DNA of 5,070 nucleotides from Synergistaceae bacterium (lineage in GTDB: Bacteria; Synergistota; Synergistia; Synergistales; Synergistaceae). The translations under genes were made by a program, and so were the position numbers. The DNA is taken from the NCBI GenBank assembly GCA_031271065.1, contig JAISWP010000177.1, positions 1-5,070 on the forward strand. Reading direction: 5' to 3'. This document shows positions 1 to 5,033 of this stretch, one piece after another (position 1 is the stretch's first letter; each line of letters starts with the position of its first letter). Under the pieces are notes generated by a model that searched no databases, had not been told where the DNA came from, and was given only the letters and a program-made list of their open reading frames with translations.

Positions 1-1
1 C

Positions 2-436
2 GCCTGCGGGAAAGAGGAGTTCAACGCGGCAGAGGTGCCGGAGACTGTATTCCGAGACTACAATGAAGCGTGCAGGCTGCTCAAAGTCAGCCCCTGCGCC
101 TCCGCCACATACGCGCGAAGATGCCTTCAGGGAATGGTGAGGAAAAAATTCAAGATCAAGCCGGGTAAATTTCAGAACGAGATAAAGACGCTGGCGTCCC
201 TCAACGGTTCCGTCCGGCAGGAGGTGATAGACGCGCTGGAACGCGTCCGCAAGATCGGTAAATTCAGGGCGATGCCGGAGGACGACGTAAAAGTGCTGAT
301 CGACGTCAATTACGACGAGGCGCGTCAGATCATAGACGTCATAGAGGCACTGCTGTTCGATTGGTTCCTGTCTCCGGCCGAACGCGACAAAAGGGTGGGC
401 GCCCTCAAAGCCATCCTCGAGAATAAAAACGCATGA
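2..436 (+). CDS. DUF4145 domain protein, 3' part (start lies before the window)
   Basis: The reading frame is open from base 2 to the TGA at 434-436, giving 144 residues with no true start. The GTG at 35 has no Shine-Dalgarno sequence, and the frame continues unbroken upstream, so the gene begins outside the window. The fragment matches my recollection of the DUF4145 family: a VPE segment, then DYNEAC, then the arginine helix (SATYARRCLQGM), then a basic linker, then VRKIGKFRAMP, an IDVNYDEA segment, and a hydrophobic helix ending LFDWFLSP. The family is of unknown function and is often found near defence or restriction genes, but nothing in this window supports such a role. The usual IGN-x-x-AHP segment here reads IGKFRAMP, so the conserved Asn and His are replaced. 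It converges with the M48 protease gene, separated by 125 bases. Membership is a motif judgement; function is unknown. Confidence 0.75.
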   Translation, partial: ACGKEEFNAAEVPETVFRDYNEACRLLKVSPCASATYARRCLQGMVRKKFKIKPGKFQNEIKTLASLNGSVRQEVIDALERVRKIGKFRAMPEDDVKVLIDVNYDEARQIIDVIEALLFDWFLSPAERDKRVGALKAILENKNA

Positions 437-520
437 TAAAAGACACCGGATAGTGATATAGCCAGCGCGGCATGTGCGGCGGAGGGCAAGCGAACCTTTA
501 GCGAGGCGACGTGGATTTAA

Positions 521-545
521 ATCAAAAACCTGCCGGACGCAGGTT
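521..545 (-). terminator. Rho-independent terminator of the fliS-flgN-M48 unit
   Basis: On the minus strand there is a perfect 7-bp stem, AACCTGC / GCAGGTT, with a 5-base loop (GTCCG) at 545-527. The stem runs straight into a T-rich tail (TTTTTGATTT, counting the last stem bases). It starts 16 bases after the TAG stop of the M48 gene, which is where a terminator would be expected. On the plus strand the stem is preceded, not followed, by the A/T run, so it would work in one direction only, for the minus-strand unit. Confidence 0.75.
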
Positions 546-561
546 CGATCCAGAGGCTGCT

Positions 562-1683
562 CTACTTGTAGTAGTCGGCCATGGGGTGGGTGCGCCTGGC
601 TTCGGTCAAAACCTTTTGAATATTTTCTCTCAGCTGGGGCAGAGGTTCGGTCCCCTCAGGCAGTTCTCCCGCCGAGGCTATTTTTTTGGTTTCTATGAAA
701 AACGCGGACGAAGGACTGGATGGATCGCCTTCGACCCTTATGTCGAAGGGCATCGTCTCCAGCTGAAGATATTCTGCGAGGTCGGAGGCGACCCTGCCGA
801 AGATGTCTTTAGTCTCCGTGTCGTCGCGCCCGCTCCATATCGTATTTCCGTCGAGAGTTAGTATCAGGTCTCCGGAGACGGCGTCCACATTTGTCCGCAG
901 ATTGCCCAGCGCGTATTTTCTTCTGACGGGAATACCGTGTTCGTACAGGTATTTCCCTGCCGCCTGTATACGTTCGTCCACTTCCGGGTGTGTCTGATAT
1001 ATGCCGGGATTTATCTCCGGTCTCTTCATGCGTTCTTCTTTCAGACGTTCCTGGACCGTGAGCATTCCTATCGGGTTGTATCCGGCTTTGGTCAGGGCGT
1101 CGATTCCCAGAGCGTCCGCCTCTTTTTCGAGATCGATGCTGTAGGCTCCCATTATCGCCACCTGCAGGGCATTCGCCGCTATCATCGCGGCTCCGCTGCC
1201 GCGGCTGGCTATCGCCGCCGCTATGGCAAGCAGGGTCATTTTGCTGCTGCGGGCGGACTGTATGATTATATGTTTTTTATCCGCGTGAACCATTTCGTGA
1301 GCGATTATTCCGGCGAGTTCCAAGTCCGTCTTGACGAAACCCAGCATGCCGGTAGTGACGTACATCCGGCCTCCTGCCAGAGAAAAAGCGTTTACCATCT
1401 CATGGTCGGCTATGCGCACTTCATAATCAAGCCGCCGTTCCATATATGGAGCGAGCCGCTTCACTATAGTCTCTACCCTCGCCTGATAGACTGGATTCAC
1501 CAGTATCGTCCACTGTTTTTCTATTTCCTCCGAGCCCCGGTCTCCGAGTTTTATCTCCTGAGGGGTCGCTTCTGATGTAACCGCGTCCGGCGATACATCA
1601 ACGGGGACGGCAGCGTCTGCCATCCCCGCCCAGAGAATGATCGCTATGGCAGCAGTCCGTGTGAGACGTACCGCAGGACTCAT
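562..1683 (-). CDS. Secreted M48-family zinc metalloprotease
   Basis: This 373-residue protein is predicted to be a zinc endopeptidase of the cell envelope. The N-terminus has a basic start, a hydrophobic core and an ADA-A cleavage site near residue 24, typical of a Sec signal peptide; there is no lipobox. The catalytic HEMVH lies at residues 129-133 (zinc ligands H129 and H133, general base E130). An EKEAD segment at 186-190 supplies the third ligand E186 and conserved D190. A THP at 231-233 resembles the BepA/YfgC group, where a histidine at this place regulates the active site (family knowledge). The hydrophobic stretch 150-182 is the usual M48 helix between the two motifs. Residues from about 255 to 373 are not the TPR repeats of BepA, and I do not recognise them. 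The gene starts 8 bases after the flgN stop. No clear Shine-Dalgarno sequence is visible before the ATG, and no in-frame start lies just upstream, so translation may be coupled to flgN. The substrate is unknown. Confidence 0.88.
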   Translation of the reverse strand: MSPAVRLTRTAAIAIILWAGMADAAVPVDVSPDAVTSEATPQEIKLGDRGSEEIEKQWTILVNPVYQARVETIVKRLAPYMERRLDYEVRIADHEMVNAFSLAGGRMYVTTGMLGFVKTDLELAGIIAHEMVHADKKHIIIQSARSSKMTLLAIAAAIASRGSGAAMIAANALQVAIMGAYSIDLEKEADALGIDALTKAGYNPIGMLTVQERLKEERMKRPEINPGIYQTHPEVDERIQAAGKYLYEHGIPVRRKYALGNLRTNVDAVSGDLILTLDGNTIWSGRDDTETKDIFGRVASDLAEYLQLETMPFDIRVEGDPSSPSSAFFIETKKIASAGELPEGTEPLPQLRENIQKVLTEARRTHPMADYYK

Positions 1684-1691
1684 GCCGAATT

Positions 1692-2153
1692 TTAAAAAGC
1701 GGACATCCCACGGGAATAACCTCGCATGGCGGTGCGATTGCGCCCCATTTTGAGAAGAGTGGCCCTCATCTCGGCAAGATTTTCCTCGAGTTCCGCGCGT
1801 ATTTCGCTCTCTCTGTCCAGCAGACGCTGACCCAGTTCCTTTATCTCAATTATGTTGGTCACGATCTGATTGTATCCGCTTTCACCTATACGGGACGCCA
1901 GAGCGTTCCAGAAAACAGGGCCCTCTCTGCCGTCGGCGATTCCGAGAGATGACGATATATCGTTCCATCTTTCCAGCAGGACTTCCTGGCGAGAGATCAC
2001 AGACTGCTTCTGCTGGAGGATATTCAGCAGTCCCTCCATGTCCGAATTTTTCACCCGCTGCTCTTCGTCGTCCACGAGAGCGCCGAGAAATTTATAGAGG
2101 CTCAATTCTTCCTGGGCGAGACTGTTTACGGTCTCGAAAAAATCAGTAGGCAA
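1692..2153 (-). CDS. flgN: FlgN-like flagellar export chaperone
   Basis: This 153-residue, almost entirely helical, charged protein has the length and character of FlgN, the cytoplasmic chaperone that delivers the hook-filament junction proteins FlgK and FlgL to the flagellar export gate. Long amphipathic helices cover about residues 5-70 (with a Q/E-rich part near 47-62) and 95-137. A looser glycine-containing segment (about 70-92) lies between them, and the basic tail ends in GYSRGMSAF. FlgN is poorly conserved in sequence, so the name rests partly on context: it follows fliS and overlaps it by 11 bases. The start is TTG, chosen because GGAGG sits 8 bases upstream. An in-frame internal ATG at 2040-2038 would remove the first helix and is less likely. 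Another short coiled-coil flagellar protein of the same operon position is the main alternative. Confidence 0.72.
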   Translation of the reverse strand: MPTDFFETVNSLAQEELSLYKFLGALVDDEEQRVKNSDMEGLLNILQQKQSVISRQEVLLERWNDISSSLGIADGREGPVFWNALASRIGESGYNQIVTNIIEIKELGQRLLDRESEIRAELEENLAEMRATLLKMGRNRTAMRGYSRGMSAF

Positions 2154-2598
2154 AATTCGTCCCTCCGGTCTGCGGCGCTATTGCCGCAGGTTTCTGCCCC
2201 TTGGAAGTTTCGACCTTGAGTTTTGCTATAGCCTCCACCCAGGTCGCCTTCAGTTCCTCCATCATGGTACGAACGTTTTTCACCATCTCTTCATCGTGTT
2301 TGATGTTCGCGTCTACGAGCTGGTAATACATAAAATCATAAAGACGCATCAAAGACGCCGCGATCTCTCCCCCCTGTTCCAGGTTGAGGGTCACCATCAA
2401 CTCGCGCACGACAGACTGAGCCCGCTGGAGATTGGCGTTGATATGTTCGGTATCCCCGACTCCTATGGCTTTCTCGGCGGCCAGGCACGCCCTTATGCCG
2501 ATGTCATAAGTTATGATGAGCAGCTGCTCTTTGGACGCCATCTGTATTTGATTTATTCTGTAGGTGTCCTGAGCCTGCTGCGCAAAACGTTCATCCAT
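2143..2598 (-). CDS. fliS: Flagellin export chaperone FliS
   Basis: FliS binds the C-terminal helices of newly made flagellin in the cytoplasm, prevents premature polymerisation and hands it to the flagellar type III export machinery. The 151 residues match the family well. The N-terminal TYRINQIQMASKEQLLIITYD (residues 12-32, Y13 and the S22-to-Y31 block) is the signature region. NLQRAQSVVREL follows at 56-67, then LNLEQGGEIAASLMRLYDFM at 71-90, and a final helix EELKATWVEAIAKL at 114-127. The last 20 or so residues are a Pro/Ala/Gly-rich tail that looks disordered. The ATG has GGAGG 9 bases upstream (2612-2608). No fliD is seen upstream; the next feature is a tRNA gene, so this unit starts at fliS. 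The candidate sigma-28 promoter 41 bases before the ATG fits late flagellar expression. Confidence 0.95.
   Translation of the reverse strand: MDERFAQQAQDTYRINQIQMASKEQLLIITYDIGIRACLAAEKAIGVGDTEHINANLQRAQSVVRELMVTLNLEQGGEIAASLMRLYDFMYYQLVDANIKHDEEMVKNVRTMMEELKATWVEAIAKLKVETSKGQKPAAIAPQTGGTNFAY
2162..2166 (-). promoter_or_regulatory. Ribosome binding site deciding the flgN TTG start
   Basis: GGAGG on the minus strand lies inside the last codons of fliS, 8 bases before the TTG at 2153-2151. It is the only strong Shine-Dalgarno match here and supports the rare TTG start and the fliS/flgN overlap. Confidence 0.7.
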
Positions 2599-2607
2599 CC
2601 GGACCAG

Positions 2608-2612
2608 CCTCC
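2608..2612 (-). promoter_or_regulatory. Ribosome binding site of fliS
   Basis: GGAGG on the minus strand, 9 bases before the fliS ATG. An out-of-frame ATG at 2614-2612 overlaps it and cannot start fliS. Confidence 0.7.
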
Positions 2613-2638
2613 ATGCACATAATTAATCCCGTTCTATA

Positions 2639-2665
2639 TTATCGGCGTTCTGCGGTTTTGCATTA
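2639..2665 (-). promoter_or_regulatory. Candidate sigma-28 (FliA/SigD) promoter of fliS-flgN-M48
   Basis: Read on the minus strand, GCCGATAA (2646-2639) equals the sigma-28 -10 consensus at all 8 positions. TAAT (2665-2662) stands exactly 15 bases upstream, against the consensus TAAA. The predicted transcript would begin near 2632 and leave a leader of roughly 35 bases before fliS. Sigma-28 driving late flagellar genes is established knowledge. That it works here is inferred from the match, the spacing and the position. Confidence 0.78.
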
Positions 2666-2747
2666 ACGCATTTGTGCGGGAATTTGGATGTTTTTTGAAA
2701 AAGCGCATGAAGGTAACCCTGCAATATAAAATAAAAATTAATAAAAT

Positions 2748-2825
2748 TGGTCGGGATGAGAGGATTTGAACCTCCGACACCCTGCACCCCATGCAGGTGC
2801 GCTAGCCAGGCTGCGCCACATCCCG
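2748..2825 (-). tRNA. tRNA-Pro(GGG)
   Basis: On the minus strand a 7-bp acceptor stem CGGGATG / CATCCCG is followed by A and an encoded CCA. The D arm is GCGC...GCGC, the anticodon arm CCTGC / GCAGG encloses loop ATGGGGT with anticodon GGG, and the T arm GGAGG-TTCGAAT-CCTCT is regular. The gene is 78 bases with CCA. The GGG anticodon reads CCC and CCU. No hairpin terminator follows before the fliS promoter, only A/T-rich sequence, so transcripts may continue toward fliS. Confidence 0.96.
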
Positions 2826-2841
2826 AACCGGAACGTGATGT

Positions 2842-2870
2842 ATTTTACATGTCTTTGAATCTACGGTCAA
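2842..2870 (-). promoter_or_regulatory. Sigma-70 promoter of tRNA-Pro
   Basis: On the minus strand TTGACC (2870-2865) is followed after exactly 17 bases by TAAAAT (2847-2842). The predicted transcript start is about 10 bases before the mature tRNA 5' end. The -10 lies inside a perfect 13-base palindrome, ATGTA-TTT-TACAT (2838-2850). Confidence 0.8.
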
Positions 2871-2932
2871 GGACGAGCTTAATTTAAACCTGATATATTG
2901 TCGGACTCTGCACCAAATACTTACATTCATTC

Positions 2933-2950
2933 TGCATATTTTGCATATTT
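2933..2950. repeat. Tandem direct repeat TGCATATTT x2
   Basis: Two perfect, adjoining copies of TGCATATTT (2933-2941 and 2942-2950) end exactly where the palindrome at 2950-2972 begins. They may form part of one regulatory site upstream of nhaC, or may be low-complexity AT-rich sequence. Confidence 0.55.
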
Positions 2951-2972
2951 TGAAATAAAATATCTATTTCAA
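2950..2972. promoter_or_regulatory. Palindrome TTGAAATA-N7-TATTTCAA, possible operator
   Basis: The two 8-base arms are perfect inverted repeats separated by 7 bases. The size and spacing suit a dimeric regulator binding site between the divergent tRNA-Pro and nhaC genes. I do not recognise the regulator. The AT-rich composition makes chance symmetry possible, and no T-tract follows, so it is not a terminator. Confidence 0.35.
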
Positions 2973-3041
2973 TGGAAAATACGTATAGAACAGAATGAGT
3001 TTTAATATTATTTTTAATTCACGAATACCCAAATATTTTTC

Positions 3042-3048
3042 GAGGAGG
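3042..3048 (+). promoter_or_regulatory. Strong but unassigned Shine-Dalgarno-like GAGGAGG
   Basis: GAGGAGG is the best ribosome-binding match on the plus strand before nhaC, but no ATG, GTG or TTG occurs at normal distance. The next ATG is at 3073, 24 bases on. It may be chance, or part of a folded leader. Confidence 0.25.
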
Positions 3049-3072
3049 ACAGCAGGCAGCTGGGCAGAGGGT

Positions 3073-3114
3073 ATGGCTCTTTACAGGACAATGATCATCA
3101 TCTCAGGGGAGTGA
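3073..3114 (+). CDS. Possible 13-residue leader peptide before nhaC
   Basis: ATG at 3073 opens a short frame coding MALYRTMIIISGE and ending TGA at 3112-3114, five bases before the nhaC ATG. A weak AGAGGG lies just before its start. Three consecutive ATC codons stand at 3094-3102. The nhaC ribosome-binding sequence overlaps its last codons, so its translation could affect nhaC initiation. No attenuator-type terminator hairpin is evident. An ORF this short can easily arise by chance, so I hold this only as a candidate. Confidence 0.22.
   Translation: MALYRTMIIISGE
3106..3111 (+). promoter_or_regulatory. Ribosome binding site of nhaC
   Basis: GGGGAG ends 8 bases before the ATG at 3120 and is followed by TGAT, extending the pairing expected with the 16S rRNA tail. 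Between it and the start stands an in-frame ATG-TAA pair (3114-3119), so translation cannot begin further upstream in this frame. Confidence 0.65.
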
Positions 3115-3119
3115 TGTAA

Positions 3120-4679
3120 ATGAGTGCGGTACATACTGAACGCGTCGGAAGAAGGCCGAGTTTCTTCGAAGCATTTATTTTGACTGGCATAGCCGCGACG
3201 CTCATTCTGACGGCGGTAGTCGTATTCGAGCAGGACGTCCACATACCGCTGGTTCTCTCGGCCGCCGCCGCCGTATTCTGGTCTCTGTTCGTCCTGAAGG
3301 AGCGGTGGGCGGTCATAGAGGAGGGGATACTCAATTCTATAATGACCGCCATGCAGGCCATCCTCATACTATACACGGTAGGAACCCTCATCGGGGTCTG
3401 GGTGACCAGCGGTGTCGTACCAACGATGATATACTACGGTCTCGACATGCTGAGTCCGTCCATGTTTCTCATAGCGACGCTGGTGATATGCAGCGTGGTG
3501 TCGCTTGCCACCGGAAGTTCGTGGGGCACCAGCGGAACGGTGGGCATAGCCCTGATGGGTATAGGGGCGGGGCTCGGGATACCGGCTCCGGTTTCCGCCG
3601 GCTTTGTCGTCTCAGGCGCGTATTTCGGCGACAAGATGTCGCCGCTCTCCGACACCACCAACCTGGCGCCCGCTGTGGCCGGCACAGATATCTTCCAGCA
3701 CATAAGGGCTATGTGCTGGACTACGGGCCCCACTTATGTGATAGTGCTTCTCATTGCCGGAATAATGGGGATCAGGTATGCCGCCGGGGTTCTCGACACG
3801 GAAAAGATAACGGCCATACAGACCCTCATGTCGAGTGAGTTTACTGTTTCCGTCTGGGGCTTCATCCCGCCGCTGCTGGTCATAAGCCTTGCGGCGTCGA
3901 AGAAACCGGCTCTGCCCTCCGTCTTTGCGGGGGTGGTGGCTGGCTGCGTGCTCGCGGCTGTCCACGGCGTCGGCTACGGCACTGTGATGAGCGCCATGCA
4001 GAACGGTTACACTCCTGCCCTGTCCGGCGAGATAGCGGCTTTGGGCGAAGCGCTGGAAGGTTCTGCGGACCTCGGGGCGATAGGGGCGCTCATGGCGGAA
4101 GCCGGAGTGACCGGAGTGACGCCCGAGTCGGCGCTTCAGGCGTCCGGGGTGCTGGTGGAGCTTCTGGAGGCCGGAGGGCTGCAGTCCATGAACTGGACTG
4201 TGTCGCTCATAATCTGCGCGCTCACGTTCGGCGGGGTTCTCGACAGTGTCGGTTATCTCGAAGTCCTTCTCGACACGCTCCTGAGCGGCGTCAGGAGCGT
4301 TGGAGGTCTGACCGCTTCCGTGATAGGCTCCTGTTTCGTGACCAATCTTCTGACCGGGGATCAGTACATATCGCTGGTGCTGCCCGGGCGCATGTTCAAG
4401 GAGCGTTTCGAGAAGGCCGGGCTCCACCCCAGGATGCTCTCCCGCTCGCTGGAGGATTCCGGCACGCTGACGAGCGTGCTGATACCGTGGAACACGTGCG
4501 GGGCGTATCACTGGAACACGCTGGGCGTCCATCCGTTCGAATACGCTCCTTACGCGTTTCTGAACTGGCTGAATCCGCTGATTGCGATAGTACTGACGTA
4601 TACGGGAGTCGGAGTGGCGTGGCGCAGACAGGACAGCGACGGCTTCGTCATAGCCCGCACCAAGCCGGCCGGTATCTAG
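3120..4679 (+). CDS. nhaC: Na+/H+ antiporter NhaC
   Basis: This 519-residue inner-membrane protein of the NhaC family exchanges Na+ for H+ and supports pH and sodium homeostasis; some family members exchange organic acids instead. The hallmark GAYFGDKMSPLSDTTNLA lies at residues 166-183, preceded by the GSSWGTSGTVG loop (132-142). Matching elements in the second half are TNLLTGDQY (408-416), then SRSLEDSGTLTSVLIPWNTCGAY (441-463), consistent with the two-repeat fold of the ion-transporter superfamily. About 11-12 hydrophobic segments can be seen, for example near 17-36, 43-58, 72-95, 113-131, 141-168, 201-218, 244-258, 265-283, 360-375, 397-408 and 480-500. It is somewhat longer than the roughly 460 residues of classical NhaC, largely because of a soluble-looking stretch at about 296-356. 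The ATG is fixed by the in-frame TAA just before it and GGGGAG 8 bases upstream. No clear terminator follows. Confidence 0.93.
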   Translation: MSAVHTERVGRRPSFFEAFILTGIAATLILTAVVVFEQDVHIPLVLSAAAAVFWSLFVLKERWAVIEEGILNSIMTAMQAILILYTVGTLIGVWVTSGVVPTMIYYGLDMLSPSMFLIATLVICSVVSLATGSSWGTSGTVGIALMGIGAGLGIPAPVSAGFVVSGAYFGDKMSPLSDTTNLAPAVAGTDIFQHIRAMCWTTGPTYVIVLLIAGIMGIRYAAGVLDTEKITAIQTLMSSEFTVSVWGFIPPLLVISLAASKKPALPSVFAGVVAGCVLAAVHGVGYGTVMSAMQNGYTPALSGEIAALGEALEGSADLGAIGALMAEAGVTGVTPESALQASGVLVELLEAGGLQSMNWTVSLIICALTFGGVLDSVGYLEVLLDTLLSGVRSVGGLTASVIGSCFVTNLLTGDQYISLVLPGRMFKERFEKAGLHPRMLSRSLEDSGTLTSVLIPWNTCGAYHWNTLGVHPFEYAPYAFLNWLNPLIAIVLTYTGVGVAWRRQDSDGFVIARTKPAGI

Positions 4680-4733
4680 GCGGGGAGGTGCGTAAAGCGG
4701 AGTAAGCGCCGGCCGTTTTGCGAATTACATTCG

Positions 4734-4752
4734 AATCGCATTGTAATCGCAT
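4734..4752. repeat. Direct repeat AATCGCAT x2, 3-base spacer
   Basis: AATCGCAT occurs at 4734-4741 and 4745-4752, one helical turn (11 bases) apart, about 20 bases before the -35 of the tRNA-Lys promoter. ATTACA / TGTAAT (4724-4729, 4742-4747) adds an inverted repeat over the same place. It may be an upstream activator site or chance. Confidence 0.35.
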
Positions 4753-4769
4753 ATTCTTAGCGGTTTTGC

Positions 4770-4798
4770 TTGACTTAAACGGAATGCGCGGGTAAAAT
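4770..4798 (+). promoter_or_regulatory. Sigma-70 promoter of tRNA-Lys-tRNA-Glu
   Basis: TTGACT (4770-4775) is followed after exactly 17 bases by TAAAAT (4793-4798). The predicted start near 4805 leaves about 11 bases of 5' leader before tRNA-Lys. It has the same -10 and nearly the same -35 as the tRNA-Pro promoter. Confidence 0.85.
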
Positions 4799-4815
4799 TA
4801 ACCGCTGTGATGTTT

Positions 4816-4891
4816 GAGCCGTTAGCTCAGCTGGCAGAGCACTGGATTTTTAATCCAGGTGTCCCGGGTTCGAGCCCCGGACGGCTCACCA
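4816..4891 (+). tRNA. tRNA-Lys(TTT)
   Basis: A 7-bp acceptor stem GAGCCGT / ACGGCTC is followed by discriminator A and an encoded CCA. The D arm is GCTC...GAGC. The anticodon arm CTGGA / TCCAG holds loop TTTTTAA with anticodon TTT at 4849-4851, and the T arm is CCGGG-TTCGAGC-CCCGG. The gene is 76 bases long. It is separated from tRNA-Glu by 18 bases and presumably transcribed with it. Confidence 0.97.
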
Positions 4892-4909
4892 TCTCATCAT
4901 TAGAAATGC

Positions 4910-4985
4910 GGTCCCATCGTCTAGCGGCCAAGGACATCGCCCTTTCAAGGCGGCGGCACGGGTTCGAATCCCGTTGGGACCGCCA
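4910..4985 (+). tRNA. tRNA-Glu(TTC)
   Basis: The acceptor stem GGTCCCA / TGGGACC is followed by discriminator G and an encoded CCA. The anticodon arm TCGCC / GGCGG (one T-G pair) holds loop CTTTCAA with anticodon TTC at 4944-4946. The T arm ACGGG-TTCGAAT-CCCGT is perfect. The gene is 76 bases long and is the second gene of the tRNA unit, with a terminator beginning 9 bases later. Confidence 0.97.
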
Positions 4986-4994
4986 AGTAATACC

Positions 4995-5033
4995 AAGGCT
5001 TCACGGAAAACACCGTGAGGCCTTTTTATTTTT
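4995..5033 (+). terminator. Rho-independent terminator of the tRNA-Lys-tRNA-Glu unit
   Basis: A 12-bp stem (AAGGCTTCACGG / CCGTGAGGCCTT, one T-G pair) closes on loop AAAACA and is followed by TTTATTTTT, giving a T-rich tract at 5023-5033. It is the strongest terminator in the window. Confidence 0.93.

Larger units (their letters stand above)
2826..3119. other. AT-rich divergent intergenic region between tRNA-Pro and nhaC
   Basis: This stretch of 294 bases carries the tRNA-Pro promoter at its left end, a tandem 9-base repeat and an 8+8 palindrome in the middle (2933-2972), and a long untranslated or leader segment before nhaC. I could not find a convincing sigma-70 promoter for nhaC. TTGCAT (2941) and TTGAAA (2950) both lack a good -10 at 16-18 bases. 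The right end is GC-richer and contains an unassigned AGGAGG and a possible 13-codon ORF. Confidence 0.6.

Noticed and set aside
2..40. ACG at the start of the first frame as part of a zinc-ribbon knuckle
   Set aside because: Only one cysteine is visible there, and the following VPE...DYNEA alignment places this in the linker before the DUF4145 helices.
437..561. GGTTCGATCC at 542-551 resembles a tRNA T loop, suggesting a tRNA remnant or attachment site
   Set aside because: No acceptor, D or anticodon arm can be paired with it and no CCA follows. The same bases are explained by the terminator hairpin of the minus-strand unit.
474..861. Plus-strand frames at 474-698 and 511-861
   Set aside because: They run through the terminator and the antisense of the M48 C-terminus, with no SD or family resemblance.
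937..1575. Open frame of 212 codons on the plus strand
   Set aside because: It lies wholly opposite the M48 gene, whose HExxH and signal peptide are clear; composition is that of an antisense shadow and there is no SD or recognisable domain.
2898..2926. TTGTCG-N17-TTACAT as an nhaC promoter
   Set aside because: The -10 matches TATAAT at only three positions; no better pair was found, so the nhaC promoter is left unassigned.
3612..4532. Open frame of 306 codons on the minus strand
   Set aside because: It is antisense to nhaC, rich in Arg/His/Pro/Gln as expected of a GC-rich shadow frame, and has no recognisable motif.
4666..4719. CGGCCGG (4666-4672) and CCGGCCG (4709-4715) followed by TTTT, a possible nhaC terminator
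   Set aside because: The loop would be 36 bases, the arms include part of the coding sequence, and the T-tract is only four long. It may help end transcription but is too weak to annotate.
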